Below, piece by piece: positions 9,460 to 20,018 of a stretch of DNA of 64,000 bases. The notes beneath the pieces were generated by a model. The model was not told the DNA's origin. It was given only the letters and a program-made list of their open reading frames with translations, and searched no databases. Origin of the DNA: Perkinsus olseni. Lineage: Eukaryota > Perkinsozoa > Perkinsida. The stretch covers positions 62,001 to 126,000 of the forward strand of contig JABANN010000002.1 of NCBI GenBank assembly GCA_013115125.1, in the 5' to 3' direction. The translations under genes were made by a program, and so were the position numbers. Every line of letters starts with the position of its first letter. Within the stretch, counting starts at the first letter, position 1.

Positions 9460-12120
9460 ACGAATGGATGTTGATAGTAACCGCTCGGGTGACAAGAACT
9501 CATACCGTGCTGAGACAGCCCGAGTTGCCATTGTATTGGACGCCCATGCTGATGGTACGGCTGCCAATCCGTTTACTCAGAATCATACTCTGTCCCGATC
9601 GACTCCTAGGTCTTTGAAAAAGAACTAAAACGACCTCTGCACATTTGCATGAAAACTATGCACATTCTCGCCGCGAGTCCGAAAAACTAACCCAAAATTT
9701 GGCGGCAGAAAGAGGCGTAATAAATTGGTTCCTCATCCTTCGTCTCTTTCTCGCGGCTTCAACAACGGTGGAATACCGTACAGCTCGACAAAGTAATGCA
9801 GAATCTGAAATTGAGCCTCTCGTCCAGACTTCGGCGGGAAAATGAGGGTCTTATTCTCCCGGAGTCTTATTATGAGAGTGGCAAATTGGGAATATCTTGG
9901 GAGTTGTTGAGAAGTCCGAAAGTGGACAGACAGTACGATTCACAACTTACGGATTTCTGACCATCGTCGGAATACAACGGCGGCTCCTTTCCGACCATAT
10001 CGTGAGCGTCTGCCAGCGGGGTTACTAGTGCCCGAATCAGCAAGACTTTGGTCTCTCCCGGCAGAACATCGCGGTGCCTGCGGAAAAAGAGTTTCTGCGG
10101 TGTGTTCTAGTTCGTACCACCACTGGCAGTTTCCGGGCGAGAGAATGATTTTCTGAGACTACTTGACCATTTTCTGCACTTTCGAGAATCTTACATAATC
10201 GTTCTTCAACTATGTTCGACCAATCCGTGCTTCGCCGACCTCTAGCTAGTAGCTCGAATGTAGCTTTGCCTTGTAATGGAACCTTATCCGTGGGCGAATA
10301 AGGTCGTGAAAGCGCTAATATCATCTGACGAAGTTCACTGGCTTCTCGATTTCGCTCAAGCGAATAATCATAATGATTCGCTAATCCAGAAACCTCTTAT
10401 TTGCCGAGTTACGCTCAGGTTCAGAGTCGAGGGCCTCAACTCGTGGTGCTTCCGACGGAACATAGACGTGAATCGACGGTGCACTAACGATTCTCTCTTA
10501 AAGCACTGGACGAGACCGTCCGATTGTGTAGGCACACAATCCACCAGTCCCCCAGCGATCGTCGTCTATCCCTCTGCTGTACTCAAAAAGATCAGACTTT
10601 TATCAGTATCACTAATGCCAGTTCCTAGTGATAACAGATCCTCGGGGCAGCAACCGTGCCAACCCACCTGGCGATATCCAAACTCCCCGCTTGATATGCA
10701 TTATGAAGCTGCCGCAGCCACTCCAATAGGATGGCTGAGAACGAGTACAACATACAGTACGGTCGCGTTTGATCTGCATATCGCAAAGGTCGAGCTTTCT
10801 CCGTTAGTACGGAGCTTTTACATGAGCATACATATGTAGTACTGGAGGCATTCGTTGCTCAGAAGACTTATACCGGAGATGAGGTCGAGACGAAAAAATT
10901 CTTCAGCTTCCTACTCACCTTTTGATCGCTCTGCTCGCCGCAGCGGCTCGGGGGTGTGCGCCTCCCTTAGGAGCTCCTGAAAAGTACAAACGTCGACTCC
11001 TCATGGCCGTGCGTGGCAGCGTTAGCGTCTAGCGTTTGTTGAATCTCTCAGACATATTGACTCGAATGGTACCAACATATCAATTGAATTACCATAACAA
11101 TCAGAAGCTTCTACGGCCTTGGGTGGGGGCGTTATGGCAGCGGCGCTCGAGGATGTTGCATTAGCGAGTAAAGACAGCTGTTCGGCGGTATGGTCGAAAT
11201 AGGGGCATCCAACGAACTGGCGGACTAGACCATTCCGAAGTTCAGCTAAAGGTTACTTCTTCTTCTTGTGCAGCACTCCTTCGACCAGGCGGGTGATAGC
11301 CAGTATACGGGTATAGCTGCGGGTTCAGTCACTCCCTGATCCCTGGTAAGAACCGATGGACAACGGCCGATGGTTAAGGACAGCTGTCTCCACTCGCTAA
11401 TGTGATATCCTCGAGCGCTGGCACAGCGGCCCTCCCTATGCCGAACAGACTTCTGAATGCTGAAAACTACTGGTTGAGTATGCGCGTAGAATTACTCTGC
11501 CGCGAAGCCGTAGATTCTACCGTCGGCGATCAATGTAGTTAAACCGATGAGGCAGTGAACGCTGGCGGACTTACCTCGTACCAATACTCCGGATGGGGTT
11601 GGTGGACGAGATTGTTCTTCTCCAAGGTCTCGATCGCGTCAAGCACGTCGGCGCTATAGTACTTGGATACCAACGGAACTGAAGAGATATAAGCCATGCA
11701 GCAGCGAAGACGACGAGACGCAATCAGTGCCGGAGAGCTACGCTAGTGCATCATGAGCAGAGCTGGAACCACGGGAACGCGGCATTTGAGTTTTCAGCTT
11801 GTTTACAGCAAAATCGGTAGATTTTCGAGGTTTTTTCCGTGTGAGAACGGGATTATACTCGTCTGACACGGTAGATTCTACGGATAACAAGTAAAACGAA
11901 TTTTGTAGGCGAGCCTCGCATCGGTGGCGACAAGTCTCTTGAAGGATGACGCTGTCTGCTACGGCAAATGCAGGTATGCGGCACTGCAGCCCGATGGCAG
12001 AGATGCTCCTCTTGCGGCCCAGCGTTCACCCTCTGCTCGCAGCTGATTCTTACATCGAAAAAATTCACAGCTCCAGAAGCTATCACGGATTTTAAAATTG
12101 GCATTACTGTCTTCGTTGGT
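9460..12120. other. Gene-poor region
   Basis: One open frame of 187 codons lies at 10276-10839 (+), with no recognisable domain; it is listed separately at low confidence. The rest holds only short frames. Confidence 0.4.
10276..10839 (+). CDS. Possible hypothetical ORF (187 aa)
   Basis: An ATG-started frame (MEPYPWANKVVKALISSDEV) stays open for 187 codons in a region otherwise free of genes. Composition is unremarkable and no motif, signal peptide or membrane segment stands out. It may be chance. It is kept only because it is the longest frame within several kilobases. Confidence 0.2.
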   Translation: MEPYPWANKVVKALISSDEVHWLLDFAQANNHNDSLIQKPLICRVTLRFRVEGLNSWCFRRNIDVNRRCTNDSLLKHWTRPSDCVGTQSTSPPAIVVYPSAVLKKIRLLSVSLMPVPSDNRSSGQQPCQPTWRYPNSPLDMHYEAAAATPIGWLRTSTTYSTVAFDLHIAKVELSPLVRSFYMSIHM

Positions 12121-12124
12121 TAGA

Positions 12125-12385
12125 CTAATCGCTAGGCTCAGAATCGATTCCAAAAATAACTACTACAGGTGAAATGCGGTTCCAGAAACTATCAGGCTCC
12201 TCAGAGTTGGGTTTTCGCGCTCTCTGAGTGCATAAAACACCCCTTTGCGTTTGCCTACTAAAGGCGTCCATTTCCTGCTTCCGGGAAGTCTGCTGCATCC
12301 AAGCTTCGTTGTACCAGACCGCGAGTATAAGCGACAGCAACGTGGACACCGCGGTGAGGACTCGAGTGGTGCTTGGCGAAGTCAT
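12125..12385 (-). CDS. Small hypothetical membrane protein or first exon
   Basis: From ATG 12385 the frame reads MTSPSTTRVLTAVSTLLSLI and has a clear hydrophobic N-terminal segment (VLTAVSTLLSLILAVWY) followed by a Gln/Arg-rich polar stretch, resembling a signal anchor. The 3' third of the frame runs into a short palindrome-type repeat (12133-12200) related to elements at 31.1 and 35.1 kb. The true protein therefore probably ends or splices before that point. Confidence 0.3.
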   Translation of the reverse strand: MTSPSTTRVLTAVSTLLSLILAVWYNEAWMQQTSRKQEMDAFSRQTQRGVLCTQRARKPNSEEPDSFWNRISPVVVIFGIDSEPSD

Positions 12386-13151
12386 CCATTCAGTGATAGC
12401 CAACCTAGCTGGAAATGGACGGTGCTTGAGGGACGACGGCCTCTCAAGATGATTTCGAGAGAGACACGAAGAAACTCGGAAAGGGAATCAGGTCCGAGAT
12501 TGTCGCCGTTAGAGGTGGCGGTTACCGGCACTTACCGAGAGGGGCCCTAAGGGGTCCGAGTCGGGGTTGAAAATTCGGGTATCATTCGTCCTCATGATTC
12601 CTTGAATAGGTAATTTACGTCTTTTATTTTCTAATTTACTGAGAACTAGAAATACCAATTTATTCGACTGTTGATTGACCGATAATTTATACGATCTATT
12701 TTATTTTCTATTTTCTCGACCAATTTGACGAGAAATGTTCTTTGGCTTTCTGACGCGATAAAAAAGCCTCGGGCTATGAAGTTGAGCATAGCAATGACCG
12801 AGCCAGCGAAATTGATACTCTTTCAAGAGCGGGAGGTAGGAATAAGTACTTACGCGTTAAAGTTGGATATATGGCGCGTCTCCGGTTCGAACCGCGCTCC
12901 CGGCATTTCTCTGACATTTTTTAGCCAAAAATATCTCAAAGGCGGTGTTCAATCGTGGGCGACCGTCATTCCCTGGAGAGAACCTCCTAGCTTTTTGAGA
13001 GCCGGGAATTCGATCTAGTTTAGTTGGAAGACTCTACCTTGACCCTCCGGGAATTGTGGTTGGTCATAGTTATAGCCTCAGCGTCGTATATTTTTTCATA
13101 TGTCTTCTTATGATCAACATTAGATACCAGTCATTCGTGAATGCTGAAAGG

Positions 13152-13247
13152 TGTTCAACAAACCTGTTCTGGGATTCTGGGACCGCGCTTTACGCGGAAA
13201 ATCCATCCCAGAAATGATTATGAGTCTTAAAATTAGTTTGTTGAACA
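13152..13247. repeat. Nested inverted repeats (structured element)
   Basis: The outer stem TGTTCAACAAAC/GTTTGTTGAACA (12 bp) encloses TTCTGGGAT/ATCCCAGAA (9 bp) and CCGCG/CGCGG (5 bp). Three properly nested perfect stems within 96 nt are unlikely by chance and suggest a structured RNA or a small foldback element. Confidence 0.65.
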
Positions 13248-14248
13248 GGTGGTGGAACCACATTCTCGGATGTTCGTCATCACAGATTCGCATTGATGCC
13301 AATTCGACAGACTTTTACGTGTTTTGAAAAACTAATTTTCTCGTTCTCCCTCTTGCGGGGACTGGTCGCATTTTGCCTCCTTCGTGCGGAGTCCTCGAAC
13401 TTGGATTCGAACTGTTTATGAGTGGGTGAAAATCTTCGTGTATTAGTTTTCCCTCAGTAGATCGTTTATCTTTGCGATCTCAGTATTTTGATTGCCTCCT
13501 ACTCGTCGTAGGAGGCTACACAGAAAAAGAGACAAAAACGTATTTTACAAGAGGAAAGGAGATGACAGGTAGTATCTAGGTCGAAGCACGGGTTTCACGG
13601 GGTCCAAAGATTTTCTGCCACTTCCTCCTCGTGATCGCCAATACTAGAAACAATCTACATGTATACTCGACGCCCATGGAGGGAGCTTAGGAGTAGCTGA
13701 TGGTGTGGTATTCAATAATAAAATTGAGATCGAGCTTCTGCGCATTTCTCAATGCGGAGTTAGTAGTACGCGTCACACGCAGTCCACAATGGTGAACTGA
13801 TGACCAGCGTCGCCAACCGCCATGGCATTCGGAAAATACCGAGACGCTGCGACACAAGGTCCGAGATCACGTCTTTATGTTATGTCGCATCTTTCGCCTG
13901 GGAGAACGCTGTCATAGTGGGCAGGGTGGATTCGTATGTACGAGTATCGTATTTTATGGTATGAAAATAGTTTAATACATGGTGAATAATAATAGGATAA
14001 ATGAAGAGAAATATTTGTGAGAGCACGTGTTGGTACGAATATACTCATATTTAATGGATGTTACGTCTAGGTAGATACGTGTATGAGTTTGTACGTAATC
14101 TTCGTATTATTGAGTGTGAATGATTTCATAAATAAGAATGTCGACGTGTGGCTAGTATTAGTACTGTGCTTTTCGTTAGCCTTCTTCGCGTGGTACATAG
14201 GAGGATGTGTTAATCTCGTTGGTTGTCTTTCGTCCTAATGGAGCTCCG

Positions 14249-14277
14249 GAAGTTGTTGAGAAGTTCTCAACAACTTC
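14249..14277. repeat. 29-nt palindrome
   Basis: GAAGTTGTTGAGAA, one base, then its exact reverse complement. It has the same 14+1+14 geometry as the palindrome at 37156-37184. It lies upstream of the CCR4 gene. Confidence 0.85.
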
Positions 14278-14630
14278 TTCTGAAGAATGAGAACCCTTCC
14301 TGAGGATTGTCATCTCGGTTCAAACCCTGCGTCCGGTACTACGTGAATAGTAGATGGCGAATGACATTGAGCTTGTGCGTTTCCGTAGGGGGCTACAGTC
14401 CTCAAAATGTGTCGCAGTATTTCCGAAAGATGTGGTATGTCAGAAAATGATGGATTTACGTTTATTACGTATTCGCCGCTTATTGACTATGGTGAGAAAT
14501 CTGGTGGTGTGAAATTATCGAAACGACTATTATCTGCATCGCTCCGCTAAGCTCATTAAGGCGTACAATCTGTGAACAGAATGTTTTGTTCCTTTCGGTC
14601 TCTTAGCGGAGCGAAGCTCGTTGATTTCAG

Positions 14631-17600
14631 GCGGCATTTCTGATCCGGAACCTCAACCACCGACGGCGACAGACGACGACACAAGTGTCGAGAGCAGCGG
14701 CAGCCCTACGGCCGAGTCCAACAACTCCTCGCTCGGTCCAGTTGAAATTATTCGGGCTGAGTTCACGAAGGGGAATCGGCCGGTTATCGGGTCTCCGATA
14801 TGGCCATATGTCCTCGTGCGAGAGGTGGGCATGGGAGTTCGGGAAAAGTTGGTATTAACCGTAAATAGTGAGGACTTTCCTCCACTGAGCTTCAGTGGCG
14901 CTGCCAGAATTGAATTTAACGTGGAAAAGTGGATCATGGGAGCGCTCCTCTAGGAAGTCAGGAGGGACGACAGTCCCTCGAACACCGGGATATTCTCCCC
15001 ATAAATTGATTTATTTGCATCAGTACGGCGAAGAAATTTCGATCGCGGTTTTTTTACTTTTTTCCCTAGGAGTACTGAGGAAAGCATCATTCAGCCGTAC
15101 TGATAAGTACGATCAGATTGCTTCGTATTATTCTGTTTATCCATCATCGACGAACTACCGTAACGTAAGGAGATTTGGTAAAGCCGCGTAGACGGTCTAG
15201 GTGGTTTCTTGTGAAGAGTAACTTTCCCTCTCTTTTTCTTTCTTGGCGCTTTTCCTAATTGCGGAACAAGCGAAGCGACGGAATCATAAAGTGCGTTGGA
15301 CTCTTTTTTTTATTTTGTTTTGATTTTTTCATTTTCGTTTATTATTGATATTTTTCGCAAATATGCTAAATAAGCTCTCGAGACATATACCGTCTTTTCC
15401 GATCCGAGTGTGTGCAGGTGCCTCCCGAAGCGCTCGAGGCTCCCAGCCTTCGAAAGCCTGCAGTAGAAGCCAATGAGCAGCTCCGTCAAGCAGCCGCGGG
15501 GGTCCCTTTTCCGGGCGCAGCGAAAACTTGGGAGGCCGGTGAAAACGATCAAAGGGTATCTTGGCAATGGTAATAGGAAATGGGTGGGTTATATATATTT
15601 CGGTATGCGCATGTGTGAAACCGTTTCGGTCGTTGTCATACAATAAATATTATATTGATATATATAGTCTGCCTCAGTAAAAATTTCCTGCATATTTTCC
15701 GGTATTTTCCGGTAAATATGTTCGGAAATTTTTAGTGGGTCAGAATGTATCTTTATGGGTGGAGTAACGGTCTTCGTAGGCATCTTAATAATGGTCCCAT
15801 ATACATATTTGATATCAATAAAATCAATCTCAATTTAATTTTCTAACCTATTATTTATTCGGACGAGTTTTTTCTTCGTCTCTGGGCAGCACCAGCGTAG
15901 CTGCGGACTTAGAATTACTGTTTGGCCTTGATAATGCAGACCATCACCGTACAAATACATGTTATTGTTATTGATCGATAAATACTGATATTACTCCAGT
16001 ATTCTGCATGATATTATTGTGGCGTATGTTCTACCTGGTCCGCGGAGTTGCAGTTTTAAGAATTTTTCCGGGAAATTTGCTCTCTCCAGTGTTTCAATTG
16101 CCGAGCAAAGGAATTAGGAATTCCTATTCTTCAGATTTTTCTTTGATAATTATTGTGTTTCTCTTTAGGTATCGAGGGCCGTCCATTCATAATTGCGTTT
16201 ATCACCCTCATCGGCCGGGCACGATCCGAGACGTGGCGAGAACCTTCAGATTCTATTGCAGTCCGGAGTGTCTCACGCAGGGATACAAGCACTTAGCGGT
16301 AGGACGGGGCGTAAGGTTTGGTAGAGTTGGTGGAAATGTGGTATGAGAGATGCAAGCGAGTTCGCTCTATACAACGAGTCAAGTGCGTATCTTCGACCTT
16401 CGTGTTGAGCATGATTGAAGTTTTCGGAGTATCTTTTTTTCAGGATGATCATTGTCTACCATGTCCCTCCAGTGATAAGGAAGATGACTGTATGTACTGT
16501 CCCTGGGCCAGCATAGAGGAGGTGAATTGTCATCATCTTGTGCATGCGTGCAAACTTATCGCTTCTCATCAGGATGAAGCTGCCGAGCATAGCACTACTG
16601 CTACACTGGGACCCGATTCTGCCGCTCCGGGAAGCGGTCGAGATCAATCGCCTACTAACGTGAGGGATTTTTTTGCGGAAAATTTCGGAAAATTGTGATT
16701 TTTTCAGGATTCTCCGCCTTTGCCGGGAACGAGTGGCTCCTGCTGGACCCCCGTAGCGAATACGCGAACGTACACGCCGGTTCCTGAGGATACGGACCGA
16801 GTCCTTTGTGTGAAGTAATGAGGGAATCTTTGAGCTGCGCGATCGACCTTAGTGAAGATACTCGTAGAGGAATCTTTTTTTAACTTGTGGGAGAAAATCG
16901 TGTTTGCATATTCCGGTGTGGTAGCGGAGGGCAATCATTATTGTATTTATGGCTGTATACTTTTCATGAGTATCTTGAGGTTGACTCTAGTCTCGGGCGT
17001 GAAGGTTGCAAGGTTGAGTATCTTCAGGGTTCACAGTAGCGAGCCAATACCGTGTCACCCCACTCCTCCTACGACCACTCGTAGGCGGAGCGTAGCAGAT
17101 AATAGCGAGGATAATGCAGAAGTGAGGAGAAGATATCTTCGCTGTGCGGTTGCTGACCCTTCCCGGTTAGGCTGATGATAGCAGTGAATCGGAGGCCGAT
17201 GATTGCAGTTTGGGCGAGCGAGAACGATCGGGCAGCCTTGGAAATGGTAGTAGTGGTGGTGACGGGTGGGAGCTCATTTTCGTGAGCATGAAAATTGTGG
17301 GTCGTTTTGGATGTTGCTTGTTTGTGTTGAAATTGTACATGGAAGATTTTTGTTATATTTTTTATTATATTTATCGCTTGTAAGATATGCGTAGTTCTCG
17401 CATTAGCAACACATGGCCATATATTTACAACTTTGGAATGCATTTGCTCTTGTGACGTTTTTACCTGGGTTAAAACGCTCCTTTCGTGTTATTGGATGAT
17501 GGGCGTTTTTCTTCCCATCAGATAACGCCTCTACGAGCTCAGGACCGGTCATTGCCGGTGGACTCCAACCGCTGACATCGATCTCTCAGACCGGCAGTGG

Positions 17601-20018
17601 ATCGGTGTAGGGAGGGAGTCGGGGCGCGCGCTTTTTACATTAAACTGAATACTGTCTTTGGGGTTGCGCCTTGGTGTTGTAGGCTACCTTGTGGTCGTTG
17701 TGGTCGTATTATGTTTTAGTACTTGCGCTGCACTGGGTCGTTGAACGGTTGTAGTTAGCGTGGGATTTTTCGAGCATTCGTGGTTGGCGGGGGGCTTGAA
17801 AGTTCCTACAGTCGAATTTTGCCGGGTAGTGTGGAACTCGGGGGAGGGGGGGATGTTCGATAGACAGAAATTTTGGAATTCGGGTTCGATTTTAAGACAG
17901 CAATTGACGCGTGAAAATTGACTTCGGAACCGCATCTGAGTTCTTAAACGGGGGGGAGGGGGTTAGAAGCGAATTTTACTTGTAAATTTTTTACTAAAAT
18001 TTTACATACTGTGTACTACTATTCAATGTGAAATTTACATTTTACATTGCAAATTTTACTCGAATTTTACGAATTTCGGTTTCATAGTCGATGGTGAATT
18101 TCACAATTCGTTCTTTAGTCCTCCTTTTGAAACAGAAATTTTACTTTTTTCCTGTCGTTTTTTACAGCCCCGCTTGTTCAGGTATCTGATGACGATGCCG
18201 TGTTTCGATCCCATGACCTACTCGCCGCCACTCCGAGAGATGCTCTCTGTTTACGGTGCTTTGGACCACATAGCGACCGGGCAGGCGATCAAACTGTTGA
18301 ACTGGAATATCCTGGCGGGTGAGGTCGAAGATTAGAATTCATGGAAGCAAATCGATCAACCGTTTCAGATATATATTGCACGCCACAGCAGTATCCGTAC
18401 TGTCCGCCCTGGGCGCTCAGTTGGAATTATCGACGCCATCTGATCATCAAGCAGATCGCAGCGCTGGAAGGGGACGTTGTTTGCCTACAGGTGAGATGAC
18501 GAGTGCCGGGATTGAACCTGGATTAAGCTAAGTATCCCTGAGCTAAGTATCGCACCAGTACGCCCTATTGTTTTTTCGACCACCACACGGAATCAGGGTT
18601 GCGGGTTCGAACCTCACGAGGGGCATTTTTTTAACTGAGCTATGCATTTTCCTATTGATCGCCGAATAGAACTGTGGGACCCAAAGGCTCGCTGAAGACC
18701 TTCTCCGTTTTCGGCTCCGAAGTTTTCCCGATTCCCGTTTTTCCCCTTCGAAATTTCACGTTTTTCAGTATTTTTCGCTCAGAAATTTTCGAAGTTTTCC
18801 GTATTTTCCGCTCAGAAATTTTCGAAGTTTGTGTTTTTTTGCAATTTTAGGAAGTACAGTCCGACCATTTCTATTCGTCTTTATTGCCGGCATTGGAGGC
18901 TCTTGGCTTCGGGTATCTGTACGCGCCCAAAACTCGGGAGATATTCACGGACAAGTGAGCTTGCCGGGAATCGAACCAGGGACCTTTCGCATGTGAGCCT
19001 ACTCAGGTACTGCGAGGAAGGCTGCGCCATCCTATACAGAAAGAGTCGATTTTCTGTCGTTGATTCGTTCACCATAGAATTCGACGCCCACGCCAAGGAC
19101 AGCGCCCGGTATCAAGGCGCGCGAAATACGAAGCAGCGCAACCGACTCAGCAAGGGCAATGTTGCCCTTGCATGCTTGCTCGAAGATTCTAGGTGAGGAG
19201 GTTGGCTCGGCGAGGTCGAGCTTGAAAAGATTCCTTCTTGATTCAGGTGCGGCGGTAGGCCCTTGGGTATTGTGAATACTCATATCACAGCTGACGTTGA
19301 TGCTGGAGATGTTAAGTTATGGCAGGCTATGTGCATGCTCGGTGAGAAATGCCTCTGGGGTGATTCGAACCGGGGACCTTTCGATTACCCTTCAGAGGTT
19401 GTGCAAGGTTGGAGCAACAGTCAGAATGGAGTCCTGCCTATCATCATGTGTGGGGACTTTAATTCGACACCGGAATCGGCCGTGTACGAGCTGCTCACCA
19501 CAGGGCGGCTCAGTCCGTCGTCCATTCCGGTGCGCCACGAAATTCGAGGCTTCGGATTGTGCAATCTGTCCCGTTTCAGGACGATCCGTTTGGCATCCTT
19601 CCGCCGGTGAGCCAGATGCACCACTCGTTGCCGTTGCGATCGATATACCCGGCAGTAGTGAACAGCGAAGCTACTTACACGAACTATACGCAGAAGTTCC
19701 AAGGTAATCGAAAGGTCCCCGGTTCAATTACTGGGACCAGCACTTTTTTGTTGAATGCCGTTCCGGTTCGGGGATCTAGTCTGCTTTTCCCGCTCGCATA
19801 AGCTCCGCGAGCTTCTTCGCGCTAGGTCCCGGGTTCGATCCCAGGGTAGTGCATTTTTAGGTACCCTGGACTACATTTGTTTCACACAGAACTCCCTACG
19901 AGGGCTAGCAGTATCGAATACGTACAGCTACGAGGAGCTCAGTGCGGAGACAGCATTGCCGAGCCCAACGCAACCGAGCGATCATATACTGACCGTTGGC
20001 GTGTTTGCGTATACGTAG
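14631..20018 (+). CDS. CCR4: CCR4/CNOT6-type poly(A) deadenylase (EEP nuclease), many exons
   Basis: Catalytic subunit of the CCR4-NOT complex, shortening mRNA poly(A) tails in the cytoplasm. N-terminal exons carry PIWPYVLVREV (14.8 kb), HNCVYHPHRPG...FYCSPECLTQGYKHL (16169-16298) and TRTYTPVPEDTDRVLCVK (16708-16814), resembling the Cys/His region and YTPs-DD-VL segment of plant CCR4a/b. The nuclease domain is fully resolved: exons 18168-18319 (KLLNWNILA), 18369-18490 (PYCPPWALSWNYRRHLI), 18851-18954 (EVQSDHFYSSLLPALEALGF), 19007-19192, 19247-19341 (GIVNTHITAD), 19396-19529 (IIMCGDFNSTPES), 19580-19703 (DDPFGILPPVSQMHHSLPL) and 19861-20018 (GTLDYICFTQ ... ALPSPTQPSDHI). The metal and phosphate residues of the family (N, E, D-x-N, SDH) are all present. 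Introns are 50-54 nt except those at 18491-18850 and 19704-19860; several are tRNA-like. The 5' end and exons between 16815 and 18167 are uncertain. Confidence 0.92.
18491..18850 (+). other. CCR4 intron carrying two tRNA-like remnants
   Basis: Just after the donor, an antisense T-arm-like block (GCCGGGATTGAACCTGG, 18504-18520) is followed by CTAAGTATC-type words. Further on, a sense T arm (GCGGGTTCGAACCTCACG, about 18601-18618) is followed by GGGGCATTTTTTT, a tRNA 3' end plus an oligo-T run like a Pol III terminator. Both are too decayed to fold as tRNAs. Confidence 0.6.
18955..19006 (-). other. 52-nt CCR4 intron made largely of an antisense tRNA 3' half
   Basis: Read on the minus strand the intron gives GCTCACATGCGAAAGGTCCC then TGGTTCGATTCCCGGC: an anticodon-arm remnant (CAC in the loop, as in tRNA-Val), a variable region and a T arm. 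The exon frame on both sides (FTDK / YCEEGC) shows that the intron boundaries are exact. Confidence 0.7.
19342..19395 (-). other. 54-nt CCR4 intron made largely of an antisense tRNA 3' half
   Basis: Read on the minus strand it contains GTAATCGAAAGGTCCCCGG followed by TTCGAATCACCCC, a T-arm-like block. A 22-nt stretch beginning GTAATCGAAAGG is identical to the start of the intron at 19704, which is in the opposite (sense) orientation. Confidence 0.75.
19704..19860 (+). other. CCR4 intron with two sense tRNA 3' halves
   Basis: The intron starts with the tRNA-like block itself, so its GTAATC serves as 5' splice site; GGTCCCCGGTTCAATTACTG and CCAGCACTTTTTT follow. A second block ends in GGTCCCGGGTTCGATCCC, then AGTGCATTTTTAG, where the oligo-T run abuts the 3' splice site AG at 19860. 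Confidence 0.75.

Larger units (their letters stand above)
12404..14600. other. Spacer upstream of the CCR4 gene with hairpins
   Basis: AT-rich, with no supported gene. It contains a T-arm-like tRNA scrap (about 12885-12910), a nested hairpin at 13152-13247 and a 29-nt palindrome at 14249-14277. A candidate first CCR4 exon (ATG at 14354 to a GTGAGA donor near 14490) is possible, but its phase does not match the next exon. Confidence 0.45.

Noticed and set aside
14354-14490. First CCR4 exon starting at ATG 14354 (MANDIELVRFRRG)
   Set aside because: The exon looks plausible and ends at a GTGAGA donor, but its phase does not fit the acceptor at 14630, so it was not joined to the gene.
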